Shown: positions 1-9,576 of the stretch, piece after piece
Layout: the number at the start of each line of letters is the position of its first letter
Numbering within the stretch: position 1 is the first letter of the stretch
NCBI GenBank assembly: GCA_945875915.1
Contig: CAMCMT010000026.1
Coordinates: forward strand, 1-36,180
Origin: Synechococcus sp. UW140
Lineage (GTDB): Bacteria; Cyanobacteriota; Cyanobacteriia; PCC-6307; Cyanobiaceae
Reading direction: 5' to 3'
DNA length: 36,180 nt
The notes under the pieces: generated by a model
Databases searched by the model: none
What the model saw: only the letters and a program-made list of their open reading frames with translations
What the model was told of the DNA's origin: nothing
Translations under genes and position numbers: made by a program

Positions 1-1
1 A

Positions 2-780
2 AACCTGGGTGGATCAGGTAGCACCAACTTAGGCAATCAATCCCTCACTATCACAGATGCTGCGGGCCTTAACAGCGGAGTGATTTCTGGCCAAGGTGGA
101 TCCTTAGCGATCAATGGCACTGGTACCTACAGCCTCAGTGGCATCAATACCTATACCGGTTCCACGACCATCGGCAGTGGTGAAACCCTGGCCCTGTTGG
201 GTAGTGGTTCCATCGCTGCCTCCAGTGGAATCACCAACAGCGGCAACTTTTCCCTTGCTGGCGCCACCAGCACCGTCTTCCTGACAAACCTGGGTGGCTC
301 TGGTTCCACTAACTTGGGCAATCAATCCCTCACTATCACAGATGCTGCGGGCCTTAACAGCGGAGTGATTTCTGGCCAAGGTGGATCCTTAGCGATCAAT
401 GGCACTGGTACCTACAGCCTCAGTGGCATCAATACCTATACCGGTTCCACGACCATCGGCACTGGTGAAACCCTGGCCCTGTTGGGTAGTGGTTCCATCG
501 CTGCCTCTAGCGGAGTCAGCAACAGCGGCAACTTGTCCATTGCCGGCGCCACAAGCCCCGTATCTCTGACCAACCTGATCGGATCTGGCAGCACCAACCT
601 TGGCAGCCAATCGCTAACCATCACAGCTGCCTCCGGTCTGAACAGTGGCGTCATCTCAGGGACTGGTGGTTCCTTGGTTGTGAACGGTTCAGGCACTTAC
701 AGCCTCTCTGGCTCCAGCACCTACACCGGTGCCACCAGCCTGGGCGGTCCAGCAACCCTCCAGGTATCAGGTTCCATCGC
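2..780 (+). repeat. 285-bp in-frame tandem repeats in the autotransporter passenger
   Basis: Copies begin at 2, 287 and 572, each at an AAC codon followed by CTG, giving an exact 285-bp (95-residue) period. Copies 1 and 2 are almost identical through their central part (about 31-215 and 316-500). The third copy is diverged and decays after about 730. The array probably continues upstream of the window. Near-identity at silent positions points to recent duplication or gene conversion. Confidence 0.9.
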
Positions 781-3271
781 TCCCTCCTCCGCCCTAACCG
801 TCACTAGTGGCGCCACCCTGGCGGGCAATGGAACCCTGCCAGCCACCAACATCGCTGCCGGTGCCATCCTGGCGCCAGCCAATGCCGGCAGCAGCGCCCT
901 CAATGTTGCTGGAGCTTCTGGCAACCTCAGCCTGGCTAGTGGCTCGATCAGCAACTTTTCCATTCTTGCCACCACCTCCGATCGGGTTGCTGCTGCGGGC
1001 ACGATCACCCTTGCTGGCAGCTTGAATCTGGCCTTCTCGGCTGACAGTTACCTCACCGCCACTCCCTATGTGCTCTTCTCAGGGCAAAGCCTCAGGGGTT
1101 CCTTTGGTTCGGTGGCCGTGTCTGGGCTCTCCAGTTCCTATGTGTATTCCTTGGACTATGGCGCAAGTGCCCTGAACCTATTGGTTGCAGCCAGCGTGCC
1201 TGCGGGCCAGTCAACCGACATCACATCGCCCACTGCCACAACGCTCTCCGGTGGCACGATCTTGATCAATGAACCCGGGTCGTACAACACCAGCTTGGTA
1301 TTAGCAACCCCCACGGGCTCAGGCACCAACACCATCGACGGCAACGGCCTTACGGCTGTCCTTTCGGGCACTATCAGCGGTACGGGTCCGATCACCTTTG
1401 TCAATTCCCTCAATAGCAGCACGACCAGCGATACGATCCTCAGCGGCAACAACACCTACACCGGTGCCACCGTGGTAGATGGGGGCGTGCGGCTTTCTGT
1501 CAACGGTTCGATTGCCTCCTCTGCCAACCTCACCGTTAATGCCGGCGCCATTATTGGGGGTAATGGAGTGCTGCCGGCAACAACGATCCAATCGGGCGGC
1601 CATTTAGCCCCGGGTAATTCGATTGGCCTGCTTGCTGCTTCCTCCTTAGGCTTTGGCCCCGGTGGTCTTGTTGATCTTGAAATCAAAGGCCCCCAAAATG
1701 ACAAAACTGCTGTTAGCGGTAGCGTCACCAACTTCACCGGCACAGCAAACCTGATCGCCTTTGGCGGCGGCACTCCCTGGCCCAATATCGACTACCAGCT
1801 GATCACGGCGACCAATACTTTTGCCACCAGCTCCAGCCTCACCCTCAACCCGGTCGGCGTCACCAGCGCCCTGCTTCTGCAAGGCACCACCCTGGTGCAG
1901 GAAGCCGATGGCAATGGCCAAACCTTTGATGTGATGTGGCGGCCCAATAACGGCTCCGGTGCAACCGCATCGGCCATGCAGTCCCTGGGCCAGGGCAACC
2001 GCAACCAACTCGCTGCAGCGGCTGTGTTTGATAGTGCCTTCCGCCGCTTGGCCTCCTCAGCAGGCGATGCCTCCGGTGCCACCACTGGCCTCAATGCCAC
2101 CGGCACCGCCATCGGCACTACGGGCTTCACCACAGGTCAGGCCGCTGCTGCGGGGCTTTCGCCTGACTTCCTCAGCACCACCTCCCAACTGCTGGGGCTC
2201 ACCTCCCCAGGTCAGCTGACGGCCGCCATCAGCACCATCACCCCGGAGTCCTATGCCGCTTTCCAAAGCGTGGGCCTCGAAACCCTGCAGCGCCAGCGCC
2301 AGCAGCTGCTGGCCTCAGCAGGCCAATGCGCCAGCAATGGCTGGGTGATCAACGGCCCCACCAGCAAAGGCGCCAAGGCACCGAAAAACCCCCTCTGCCT
2401 CTATGGCCAAGCCGCTAACACCAACAGCACCATCACTGGCCAAGACGGCCTCTTGAGCTACAACGCCAACCTCTTTTCCTCCTTCTATGGCCTGGAGGTT
2501 AATGCCAATCCCTACTGGCGCTTTGGCGCGGCCTATGGCTATGGCACGTCCAGCCTCAATGGTCTTGGCCTCACCAATGCCTGGGTAACTGCCACCGTAA
2601 ACAGCGGCAGCCTCTATGGCGTTTACACCCCCACAGCTACCTCCCCCTGGACCTTTAAGGGGTTGGTGGGCTACGGCAACTACGCCCTCAATGGCAGCCG
2701 TCAAGTCGCCGTGATCGGCGCCGGCACGTCCATCACCGGCTCCACCACCGCCAACGGCCTCACCGCTGCCCTCACAGCGGAAGTCGCCATTCCGCTCACC
2801 AAACCCTCCGCGCCAGTGCCAGTGCTGCTCAAGCCCCTGATCGGCCTTGCCTATGGCAACTACCAGCAGGCGGGCTTCTCGGAAACCGGCGGCGGGCCCT
2901 TAAACCTCAATGTTGATGGCAACAGTGCCAACAGCTTCGTTGGCACCATCGGCCTCGAGCTCACCTCAGGCCCCATCCCCCTCAATAGGGCCAAATCCAT
3001 CAGCCTCATTCCCAAGCTGGCCCTGGCCTATCAGGTGGATGCCCTCGCCGGTGCATTGGGCAACAGTTCCCTCTCGGCCTCCATGCCAGCTTCCGGGTCG
3101 GGCTCCTTCCTCACCCAAGGGCAAAACCGGGGTGTAAATGGCTTCTCCATCGCCGCTGGCGCTGATTTGGCCCTGGGCAAATCAACAGCTCTCTATGCCA
3201 ATGTCAATCTGGAAGCGTTCTCCTCAGGGAATCAGGTTGGCTATGGCGGCGGCTTGCGATTTAAGTTCTGA
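2..3271 (+). CDS. Autotransporter-type surface protein, 5'-truncated by the window edge
   Basis: The frame is open from base 2, so the start lies upstream; an internal ATG at 80 is not the real start. The passenger is rich in Gly, Ser, Thr and Asn and carries at least four autotransporter-associated beta-strand motifs of the form LSGxNTYTGxT (near bases 140, 425, 705 and 1440). This is the pattern of a right-handed beta-helix adhesin. From about base 2380 to the end the sequence alternates aromatic, small and hydrophobic residues (FYGLEVNANPYWRFGAAYGYG and later strands). It ends in GGGLRFKF with a terminal Phe, as expected of an outer-membrane autotransporter beta-barrel. The likely role is a cell-surface or secreted adhesin that inserts its own barrel; the substrate is unknown. 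The family call is firm, the biological role is inference. Confidence 0.85.
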   Translation, partial: NLGGSGSTNLGNQSLTITDAAGLNSGVISGQGGSLAINGTGTYSLSGINTYTGSTTIGSGETLALLGSGSIAASSGITNSGNFSLAGATSTVFLTNLGGSGSTNLGNQSLTITDAAGLNSGVISGQGGSLAINGTGTYSLSGINTYTGSTTIGTGETLALLGSGSIAASSGVSNSGNLSIAGATSPVSLTNLIGSGSTNLGSQSLTITAASGLNSGVISGTGGSLVVNGSGTYSLSGSSTYTGATSLGGPATLQVSGSIAPSSALTVTSGATLAGNGTLPATNIAAGAILAPANAGSSALNVAGASGNLSLASGSISNFSILATTSDRVAAAGTITLAGSLNLAFSADSYLTATPYVLFSGQSLRGSFGSVAVSGLSSSYVYSLDYGASALNLLVAASVPAGQSTDITSPTATTLSGGTILINEPGSYNTSLVLATPTGSGTNTIDGNGLTAVLSGTISGTGPITFVNSLNSSTTSDTILSGNNTYTGATVVDGGVRLSVNGSIASSANLTVNAGAIIGGNGVLPATTIQSGGHLAPGNSIGLLAASSLGFGPGGLVDLEIKGPQNDKTAVSGSVTNFTGTANLIAFGGGTPWPNIDYQLITATNTFATSSSLTLNPVGVTSALLLQGTTLVQEADGNGQTFDVMWRPNNGSGATASAMQSLGQGNRNQLAAAAVFDSAFRRLASSAGDASGATTGLNATGTAIGTTGFTTGQAAAAGLSPDFLSTTSQLLGLTSPGQLTAAISTITPESYAAFQSVGLETLQRQRQQLLASAGQCASNGWVINGPTSKGAKAPKNPLCLYGQAANTNSTITGQDGLLSYNANLFSSFYGLEVNANPYWRFGAAYGYGTSSLNGLGLTNAWVTATVNSGSLYGVYTPTATSPWTFKGLVGYGNYALNGSRQVAVIGAGTSITGSTTANGLTAALTAEVAIPLTKPSAPVPVLLKPLIGLAYGNYQQAGFSETGGGPLNLNVDGNSANSFVGTIGLELTSGPIPLNRAKSISLIPKLALAYQVDALAGALGNSSLSASMPASGSGSFLTQGQNRGVNGFSIAAGADLALGKSTALYANVNLEAFSSGNQVGYGGGLRFKF

Positions 3272-3536
3272 TCAGTTAGCGATTAAACGCCTAGGTGGCG
3301 GAAATTTCTTTATCCAGAATCTCTATGAGGAGGCTGATCTAGTCGGGTTCACTGAGGCGGCAAACTATTTATTGGCTCTGCTTGGGTCGGTTCATGGCGG
3401 CCCAATCTGCGTCCCAGCCATTGCCAATTCAGCTGCAAGTCCCCATGGCCAGCATGGATGTCGCCAGTTGCCTGGTACCCCGTAGCCCGATGTCCCTCGA
3501 GGGAGTTGTACCCCGGAGGTGGCGACCGATTCGATA

Positions 3537-3608
<72 letters not shown>

Positions 3609-3619
3609 ATGTGGAAAGG

Positions 3620-3701
3620 TGGGCCGGGTTGGATTTGAACCAACGTAGGCAGAGCCAGCGGATTTACAGTCCGCCCCCATTAACCACTCGGGCACCGACC
3701 C
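3620..3701 (-). tRNA. tRNA-Tyr (anticodon GUA)
   Basis: The minus strand reads GGGTCGGTGCCCGAGTGG at the 5' end and GGTTCAAATCCAACCCGGCCC at the 3' end, with a 7-bp acceptor stem that includes one T-G pair. The anticodon loop ACTGTAAAT gives GUA. The long variable arm makes it 82 nt, as normal for bacterial tRNA-Tyr. It lies immediately 5' of tRNA-Thr and its upstream region abuts the divergent aroQ. Confidence 0.95.
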
Positions 3702-3737
3702 GAACCACACCTTCAGAATTTACCAGCCGCCCCCCCC

Positions 3738-4184
3738 ATGCAGTTGCTTGTGCTCCACGGACCCAACCTCAACCTGCTCGGCACCCGCGAGCCGGGGCTC
3801 TATGGCAGCAGCACCCTGGCCGAGATCGATGGCGCCCTGCAGCAGCAGGCGGCCAGCCTGGGGGTGGCCCTGGCCAGCTTCCAGAGCAACCACGAGGGCG
3901 GCCTGGTGGACCGCATCCACCAGGCCCGCGGCCACTGCGACGGCATCCTGATCAACGCCGGTGCCTACACCCACACCTCAATCGCCATCCGCGACGCCCT
4001 GCTGGCGGTGGAGATCCCATTTGTGGAGCTGCACTTGAGCAACACCCACGCCCGCGAGCCCTTCCGTAGCCACTCCACCCTGGCCGACAAGGCGATTGGG
4101 GTGATTTGCGGCTTTGGGCCCACCAGCTACCGCCTCGCCCTCGATGGCCTGGTGGACAGACTGCGCCAATCCCCAGGCGAATGA
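3738..4184 (+). CDS. aroQ: Type II 3-dehydroquinate dehydratase
   Basis: This 148-residue protein dehydrates 3-dehydroquinate to 3-dehydroshikimate, the third step of the shikimate pathway, in the cytoplasm as a dodecamer. The type II N-terminal motif [17 protein letters not shown] is present and contains the family's catalytic Arg17 and Tyr22. The NAGAYTHTS loop and [15 protein letters not shown], containing the catalytic His, follow in the usual order. Length matches the family. The ATG at 3738 sits directly before the conserved QLLVLHGPN strand. The stop overlaps the next ATG (ATGA), so aroQ and miaE are translationally coupled. Confidence 0.96.
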   Translation: MQLLVLHGPNLNLLGTREPGLYGSSTLAEIDGALQQQAASLGVALASFQSNHEGGLVDRIHQARGHCDGILINAGAYTHTSIAIRDALLAVEIPFVELHLSNTHAREPFRSHSTLADKAIGVICGFGPTSYRLALDGLVDRLRQSPGE

Positions 4185-4807
4185 GTCCCGTGTCCCCTAC
4201 CCAGGTCGCGCCCGCCTCGCCTACGGCCCGGGTGAAGTGGCTGGCGGCCCCCAGCAGCGCCGCCTGGTTGGAGCAGGCCATCGCCCATCCGGATCTGGTC
4301 TTGCTGGACCACGCCCTTTGTGAGCGCAAGGCGGCCAGCGCCGCCCTGCAGCTGTTGTTTCGCTATCCGGCCGACGAAGGGCTGGCCGCGGTGCTCAGCC
4401 CCCTGGCCCGCGAGGAGCTGGAGCATTTCGAACGGGTGCTCGCCTTGATGCAGCAGCGGGGCATTGCCCTGCGGCCCCTGCCGGCGCCGCCCTACGGCTC
4501 CAGCCTGGTGGCCCTGGTGCGCCGCCAGGACCCGGAGCGCAAGCTCGATAGCTTCCTGGTGGCCGGCCTGATTGAGGCCCGCAGCCACGAGCGCATGGCC
4601 CTGCTGGCGGCCCACAGCCCCGATCCGGTGCTGCGGGAGCTCTATGGCGACCTACTGGCCAGTGAGGCCCGTCACTTCGGCCTCTACTGGGTGCTCTGTG
4701 AGGCCCGCTTCCCCCGGGCCCTGGTGGTGGAGCGGCTGGAGCAGCTGGCGGAGGCCGAAGCGGCGATCCTGGCCCCGCTGCACCCCCAGCCCCGCATGCA
4801 CAGCTAG
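4181..4807 (+). CDS. miaE: tRNA-(ms[2]io[6]A)-hydroxylase
   Basis: MiaE is a non-haem di-iron monooxygenase of the ferritin-like fold that hydroxylates ms2i6A at position 37 of tRNAs reading UNN codons. Iron-ligand motifs are in order: the Glu in HALCERKAA, the EExxH-type EELEHFE, the Glu in [11 protein letters not shown], and [10 protein letters not shown] as the second E-x-x-H-type motif. The start is placed at the ATG at 4181, which overlaps the aroQ stop. An in-frame ATG 75 nt upstream would run deep into aroQ and is less likely. The protein is 208 residues, in the usual range. The family is firm. Confidence 0.93.
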   Translation: MSPVSPTQVAPASPTARVKWLAAPSSAAWLEQAIAHPDLVLLDHALCERKAASAALQLLFRYPADEGLAAVLSPLAREELEHFERVLALMQQRGIALRPLPAPPYGSSLVALVRRQDPERKLDSFLVAGLIEARSHERMALLAAHSPDPVLRELYGDLLASEARHFGLYWVLCEARFPRALVVERLEQLAEAEAAILAPLHPQPRMHS

Positions 4808-4821
4808 GTCGCCGACACCGC

Positions 4822-5376
4822 TCAATCCAGCAACGGATAGCGGCTGGCGATCCCATCGCCCGTGAACTCGGCCACCCAGCCGGCCGGGTTGTCGAAGAAG
4901 CGAATCGCCGTGAACTGGGGGGCGCTGCCCATGTCAAACCAGTGCCTGGTGCCGGAGGGCACCCGCAGGAAATCGCCGGTTTCACACAGCACCTGCAGCA
5001 CCTCCCCCTCTAGGTGGATCACAAACAACCCCCGGCCCTCGACGAAGAAGCGCACCTCGTCCTCGCTGTGGGTGTGTTCGGAGAGGAACTTCTGGCGCAG
5101 GGCGGCCCGATCGGGGTGGTCGGGCCCCAGGCGGATCGCATCGACAGTGGGATAGGTGCCACTACCTTGCACCTGGGCGATCTCGGCGGCGTAGGCCGCC
5201 AGCACCGCGGTCTGATCGGCAGCGGCGGGCAGCTCGGGCTTCACCGGCCAGCGCTCGTAGCCGAGGCCCCGCTCGGCCAGGGCTAGGGCAATCACGTTGG
5301 GGTCGTCGCTTTCGAGCAGCGTGGTTGCCGCCGCATTGGCGCTGGCGCTGTCCCGGTAGAGGCTCAGGCGGGTCAT
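4822..5376 (-). CDS. mtnD: Acireductone dioxygenase (methionine salvage, cupin)
   Basis: Acireductone dioxygenase oxidises the acireductone of the methylthioadenosine salvage pathway; the product depends on whether Fe or Ni is bound. The cupin metal motif is seen in EHTHSEDEVRFFVEGRGLF (His-x-His and the Glu five residues after the second His). The second motif GTRHWFDMG supplies the fourth ligand. Length from the ATG at 5376 is 184 residues, normal for the family. A longer in-frame extension to 5580 is Pro/Gly/Arg-rich and antisense to cobI, so I reject it. No other methionine-salvage gene is in the window. It sits on the opposite strand inside the otherwise co-directional miaE-cobI pair. 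Confidence 0.92.
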   Translation of the reverse strand: MTRLSLYRDSASANAAATTLLESDDPNVIALALAERGLGYERWPVKPELPAAADQTAVLAAYAAEIAQVQGSGTYPTVDAIRLGPDHPDRAALRQKFLSEHTHSEDEVRFFVEGRGLFVIHLEGEVLQVLCETGDFLRVPSGTRHWFDMGSAPQFTAIRFFDNPAGWVAEFTGDGIASRYPLLD

Positions 5377-5437
5377 GGGCTCGAAGGGGGTGGTGGGCGT
5401 TGGGGGGAGCCTAGAAAAGGTCAGCTGGGGCGTTTGT

Positions 5438-6223
5438 GTGTGGGACTGCATCGGGCCTGAGCCGGCCCCTGGGCCCCAGGGGGCTGCAGCCGCGGCGCCG
5501 GGCCTAATCCTGGTGGGCGTGGGCCCGGGCGATCCCGACCTGCTCACGGTGGCGGCCGTGCGGGCGATCCGCTCCGCCACCGTGGTGGCCTATCCGGTGG
5601 CCCGGCCGGAGGCCGTGGGCATGGCCGCCACGATCGCCGCCCCCTGGATTGGCCCCCAGCAGCGCCGCCTGCCGCTCGTGTTTCCGATGGTGGCGGAGGC
5701 CCAGCCGCGCCAGCTGGCCTGGCGGGCGGCGGCCGACGCCCTGGCGGCGGAGGTGGCGGCCGGGGAGGCGGTGGTGTTGCTCTGTGAGGGCGATGTGTCC
5801 CTGTTCGCCACGGCCTCCTACGGGCTGCTGGCCCTGGAGCAGCGCCATCCCGCCTGCCCCATCAGCCTGATCCCTGGGATCACGGCCGTGGCGGCGGCGG
5901 CGGCGGCCGGCCGCTGGCCCCTGGCCCTGCAGCAGGAGTCGTTGTTGATTCGGCCCACCCCCGAGGCCCCCGCCGCCCTGGAGGCCCTGCTGGACCAGGC
6001 TGCGGCATCAGATCAGGTGCTGGCCCTGCTCAAGCTCGGCCAGCGCTGGCCCTGGGTGAGGCAGGTGTTGGCCGATCGGGGCCTCCTCGCTGGCGCCCTG
6101 TTCGCCCAGCGGGTGGGCTGGCCCGACCAGCTGGTGGCGCCGGCGGCGGCCGTGGCGTCCGGGGAGCAGCCCTACTTTTCCCTGTTGTTGATTCGTCAGG
6201 CCTGGCCGGAGGTGTTGCCCTGA
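5438..6223 (+). CDS. cobI: Precorrin-2 C20-methyltransferase
   Basis: CobI/CbiL transfers a methyl group from SAM to C-20 of precorrin-2 in cobalamin synthesis. The tetrapyrrole methylase fold is visible: N-terminal LILVGVGPGDPDLLTVAAVRAI (SAM-binding), VVAYPVA, the LCEGDVSLFATASYG loop typical of C20 enzymes, then SLIPGITAVAAAAAAGRWPL and the C-terminal strand pair. The start is uncertain. The GTG at 5438 gives about 261 residues, while an ATG at 5375 would overlap the antisense mtnD start codon and add a non-conserved segment. It is very Ala/Leu-rich, in keeping with host GC. Confidence 0.9.
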   Translation: MWDCIGPEPAPGPQGAAAAAPGLILVGVGPGDPDLLTVAAVRAIRSATVVAYPVARPEAVGMAATIAAPWIGPQQRRLPLVFPMVAEAQPRQLAWRAAADALAAEVAAGEAVVLLCEGDVSLFATASYGLLALEQRHPACPISLIPGITAVAAAAAAGRWPLALQQESLLIRPTPEAPAALEALLDQAAASDQVLALLKLGQRWPWVRQVLADRGLLAGALFAQRVGWPDQLVAPAAAVASGEQPYFSLLLIRQAWPEVLP

Positions 6224-6351
6224 GGGGGGTATCAACGCCCGGCTGGCCTAGGGCCCCCACGCAGGCCATGGCGTGCATCGAGATGCTCCCTTGTGGAGGG
6301 CGAGAGTCTCCCTCGTGGGGGGCAAATCCATGGGCAGGTTGGGCAACTGGT

Positions 6352-7098
6352 CTAGTTTTTGAATAAAACGTTCATCATGCGTTGGGGATTTTGCAGGAAA
6401 TTCCGCGTCACTTGGTAGTGCTCGGTCTCTGCATAGGTTGTTTGTGTCACGCCGCCTGGGCCGCAGGCATAGATCGTTGCGTCCGGGTAGGCCATCAGGA
6501 TCGGCGAGTGGGTGGCGATGATGAACTGGGAGTCGTCTTGAACGAGGTCGTGGATTCTCGCCAGCACGGCCAGTTGCCGTTGGGGCGATAGGGCCGCCTC
6601 GGGTTCATCGAGGATGTAGAGGCCCCGCCCGCCGAAGCGGTGGGTCATCAGGGCCAGGAACGATTCGCCGTGGGATTGTTCGTGCAGGCAGAGGCCGCCA
6701 TAGGAGTCAATCACGAGTGGTCCCCTCCCTTCTTTGTCAAGGACCTCGATCTCCGTCGCCACGTTGAAGAAACTTTCCGCCCGCAGGAAGAAGCCATCCT
6801 GGGGACGGCGGACGCCCTTGACCAGCCTTAGGTAGTCGTGGAGTGGCGAGTGGGAGCGGCGGGTGGCGAAATTAAAGTTCTTGGTGCCCCCCTCGGCATT
6901 GAAGCCCCAGCTGACGGCAATCGCCTCTAGGAGTGTGGACTTGCCACTGCCGTTTTCGCCGATGAAATAGGTGACCTTCGGGTGCAGTTCCAGGCGCGAC
7001 CAATGGCGCACTGCGTCCAGGGCAAAGGGGTAGGGGTCAAAGGAGGGGACCTGATCCCGCTTCAGCTGGACTTCTCGGATGTAGGGGGTGTTCGGCAT
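6352..7098 (-). CDS. AAA15/OLD-like predicted ATPase
   Basis: This 248-residue ABC-type ATPase has Walker A FIGENGSGKST at about residues 46-55. A signature-like HEQSHGES lies at about 139-146, Walker B with catalytic Glu is LYILDEPEAAL at 160-170, and the H-loop is IATHSPIL at 194-201. This organisation matches COG3910-type small SMC/OLD-related ATPases that lack a coiled-coil insertion. Such genes are frequent in defence loci, but the function of this one cannot be read from sequence. It is the last gene of the minus-strand island, 135 nt downstream of hsdR, so co-transcription is possible. No Toprim nuclease domain is present, so it is not a full OLD/Gabija protein. Confidence 0.8.
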   Translation of the reverse strand: MPNTPYIREVQLKRDQVPSFDPYPFALDAVRHWSRLELHPKVTYFIGENGSGKSTLLEAIAVSWGFNAEGGTKNFNFATRRSHSPLHDYLRLVKGVRRPQDGFFLRAESFFNVATEIEVLDKEGRGPLVIDSYGGLCLHEQSHGESFLALMTHRFGGRGLYILDEPEAALSPQRQLAVLARIHDLVQDDSQFIIATHSPILMAYPDATIYACGPGGVTQTTYAETEHYQVTRNFLQNPQRMMNVLFKN

Positions 7099-7233
7099 GG
7101 GGTCTAAGGCCTCTGATCCTTTGCAAGCCGCGATCTGGTCGCCGCAACAGCAATCCTTGGCTGGCAGGTTAGGTGCATCGGTGGGGGAGGACTCTCGGTG
7201 GCTGGCGAAGGACGATGGAGCTGCGGCAATCCT

Positions 7234-9576
7234 TCAGACAGTGGTTTCATAGAGATACTTTTGGAAGCTTGAAAAGAGCTGGCTGATGGCTTCTGGCTTC
7301 CCCAGATCTGCCACGGCATCGGCAATGCTATTTTGATAGCGGAGGCGTAGCAGCGGAGTGAGTTTGTCTTGGGCGAGCTCCTGCACGCCCATGGTGACGT
7401 AATGCTGGAGCACAAAATCCAGGAAGAGCTGCTGCTTGCTGGTGCACTTGGAATGGATGTAGAGGCGGGCCTGGCCGGCTCGCGCCTCCCGGGGGATCGG
7501 CTGCAGGGCATAGGCCACGTGGGCCAAGACATCAAACAGATCGCTGTTCTCCGCATCGATGAGCGACTGCATCTCGGCCAGTTGGGCTGCACCGAAGCCC
7601 TTGTCAGCCAGGCCCTGGAGCAGCTTGCTGCGGGTGGCCGGCGAACTCCAGAGCGCCCGCAGTTCCGCTTCATCGCGCACGAATTCCGGCAACTTGCCAT
7701 AGAGCAGTTCCAGGAACTGCTGCGAACTCATGGGGGTGCCATCGGGGTGCCAGAAGCTGGTCACCGTCATGTGCTGGATGGAGCGTTCCTTGCCGTCGCC
7801 CAGCTTGATGCGGGCTTTGGATCGGCGGGGCTTGCCAGTGGTGTCGTCCTCGCCGTTGGGCTGCTTGGCTTCGGGCGGATCGGTGGGCGGCTGGGGCGGA
7901 CGCGGGGCGACCTCTTCGGGCTCCTGGGGTTCGCCGTCCCACTCCGGATCACTGAAATGGTGATGGGCTTTGACGAAGTCATAGAGGGTGAAATAGTCCT
8001 TGCCGTCGTAGAGGCGGGTGCCCCGGCCGATGATCTGCTTGAACTCGATCATCGAATTCACCGGCCGCAGCAGCACGATGTTGCGCACGTTGCGGGCATC
8101 GACGCCGGTGGAGAGTTTTTGCGAGGTGGTGAGGATGGTGGGGATCGTCTTCTCGTTGTCCTGGAAGGCGCGCAGCCAGGTGTTGCCCAGTTCCCCATCC
8201 GCAGCGGTGACCCGGTGGCAGTAGTTGGGATCGGGGCTGCTCTTGCGCTGGTTGATCAGGTCGCGGATCGCTAGGGCGTGGTCCTGGGTGGCGCAGAACA
8301 CGATCGTTTTTTGGCGCTGATCAATCTGCTCCATGACAATCTCCACCCGCTGCTGCTCGCGCTGTTTGATTTCGATGATGCGGTTGAAGTCGGCCTCCTT
8401 GTAAACCTTGCCGGCTTCAATCTCGCCGTCCACCACCGTGTCATCGGGGGTGTAGATGTATTCATCGAGGGTGGTGGTGATTTGCTTGACGCGGAAGGGC
8501 GTCAGGAAGCCGTCGTTGATGCCCTCCTTGAGGGAGTAGGTGAACACCGGTTCGCCGAAGTAGGCGTAGGTATCGCGGTTGTCCGTGCGGCGCGGGGTGG
8601 CGGTGAGGCCGAGTTGGACGGCGGGGGCGAAGTGGTCAAGGATGCCGCGCCAGGTGGATTCGTTGTTGGCGCCGCCGCGGTGGCATTCATCGATCACGAT
8701 GACATCAAAGAAATCGGCCGGGTACTGGCCAAACCAGGGCGAGGGCTTGCCATCCACCGGCGGGCCGCTCATGAAGGTTTGGAAGATGGTGAGGAACAGG
8801 CTGGCATTGGTGGGCACCCGGCCCTGCTTGCGCAGGGCATCCGGTTCGAGGCGGGCCAGGGCGTTGTCTTCGAAGGCGGCAAACCCGGTGAAATCGTTGA
8901 AGGCTTGATCGGCGAGGGTGTTGCGATCGGCCAGAAACAGGATGCGGGGCCGGCGGCTGGGTTGGCCAGAGCGGTTCCAGCGGGCGGCAAACAGCTTCCA
9001 GAGGATCTGGAAAGCAATTGAGGTTTTGCCGGTGCCGGTGGCAAGGGTGAGCAGGATGCGATCGCGGCCGGAAGCAATCGCCTCCAGCACCCGCTGCACG
9101 GCAATGTCTTGGTAAAAGCGGATCTGCCAGCTGCCGCCCTTGTCGGGATAGGGGATGGCGGCGAAGCGATCCCGCCAGGCGTTCTCCTCGGCAAAGGTGC
9201 GCTCCCACAGCTCCTGGGGGCTGGGGAAGGCTTCAGCCTCGCCCTCCTCGCCCGTGGCCATGTCGATGGCGTAAACGCCGAGGCCGTTGCTGGCGTAGGT
9301 GAAGCGCAGTTGCAATTTGCCGGCGTAGTCCTTCGCCTGGGCCACGCCTTCGCTGAGGGGCGCGGTGTTCGGCTTGGCCTCCACCACCGCCAACTGGGTG
9401 TTGCGGTAGGTGAGCACGTAGTCGGCCGTGAGCGGTTTGCCGCGGCGGCCGCCCCCTTCGATCCGGCCCGGGGTGATCGAAAACTCGCGCCGGATGCGGC
9501 TGCCCTCCACCACACCCCAACCGGCGGCGGCCAGCAATGGATCGATCAGTTCGGCGCGGGTTTCGGCCTCGTTCAT
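7234..9576 (-). CDS. hsdR: Type I restriction enzyme, R subunit (HsdR)
   Basis: HsdR is the ATP-dependent DNA translocase and nuclease of a type I restriction system. The N-terminal nuclease core shows Asp52, then VVEAK with Glu66 and Lys68, a PD-(D/E)XK arrangement. Helicase motifs follow: Walker A ATGTGKTSIAF at about 179-189, DECHRGG at about 296-302, GLTATPRRTDN and the motif VI QIIGRGTRLYDG. A Pro/Glu/Lys-rich linker precedes the C-terminal domain that docks to the methylase. The length of 780 residues fits the shorter EcoAI-like HsdR group. The ATG at 9576 overlaps, as ATGA, the stop of a small upstream ORF. Unlike the usual layout, it is separated from hsdM/hsdS by an ATPase gene and an NTase gene. 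Confidence 0.95.
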   Translation of the reverse strand: MNEAETRAELIDPLLAAAGWGVVEGSRIRREFSITPGRIEGGGRRGKPLTADYVLTYRNTQLAVVEAKPNTAPLSEGVAQAKDYAGKLQLRFTYASNGLGVYAIDMATGEEGEAEAFPSPQELWERTFAEENAWRDRFAAIPYPDKGGSWQIRFYQDIAVQRVLEAIASGRDRILLTLATGTGKTSIAFQILWKLFAARWNRSGQPSRRPRILFLADRNTLADQAFNDFTGFAAFEDNALARLEPDALRKQGRVPTNASLFLTIFQTFMSGPPVDGKPSPWFGQYPADFFDVIVIDECHRGGANNESTWRGILDHFAPAVQLGLTATPRRTDNRDTYAYFGEPVFTYSLKEGINDGFLTPFRVKQITTTLDEYIYTPDDTVVDGEIEAGKVYKEADFNRIIEIKQREQQRVEIVMEQIDQRQKTIVFCATQDHALAIRDLINQRKSSPDPNYCHRVTAADGELGNTWLRAFQDNEKTIPTILTTSQKLSTGVDARNVRNIVLLRPVNSMIEFKQIIGRGTRLYDGKDYFTLYDFVKAHHHFSDPEWDGEPQEPEEVAPRPPQPPTDPPEAKQPNGEDDTTGKPRRSKARIKLGDGKERSIQHMTVTSFWHPDGTPMSSQQFLELLYGKLPEFVRDEAELRALWSSPATRSKLLQGLADKGFGAAQLAEMQSLIDAENSDLFDVLAHVAYALQPIPREARAGQARLYIHSKCTSKQQLFLDFVLQHYVTMGVQELAQDKLTPLLRLRYQNSIADAVADLGKPEAISQLFSSFQKYLYETTV

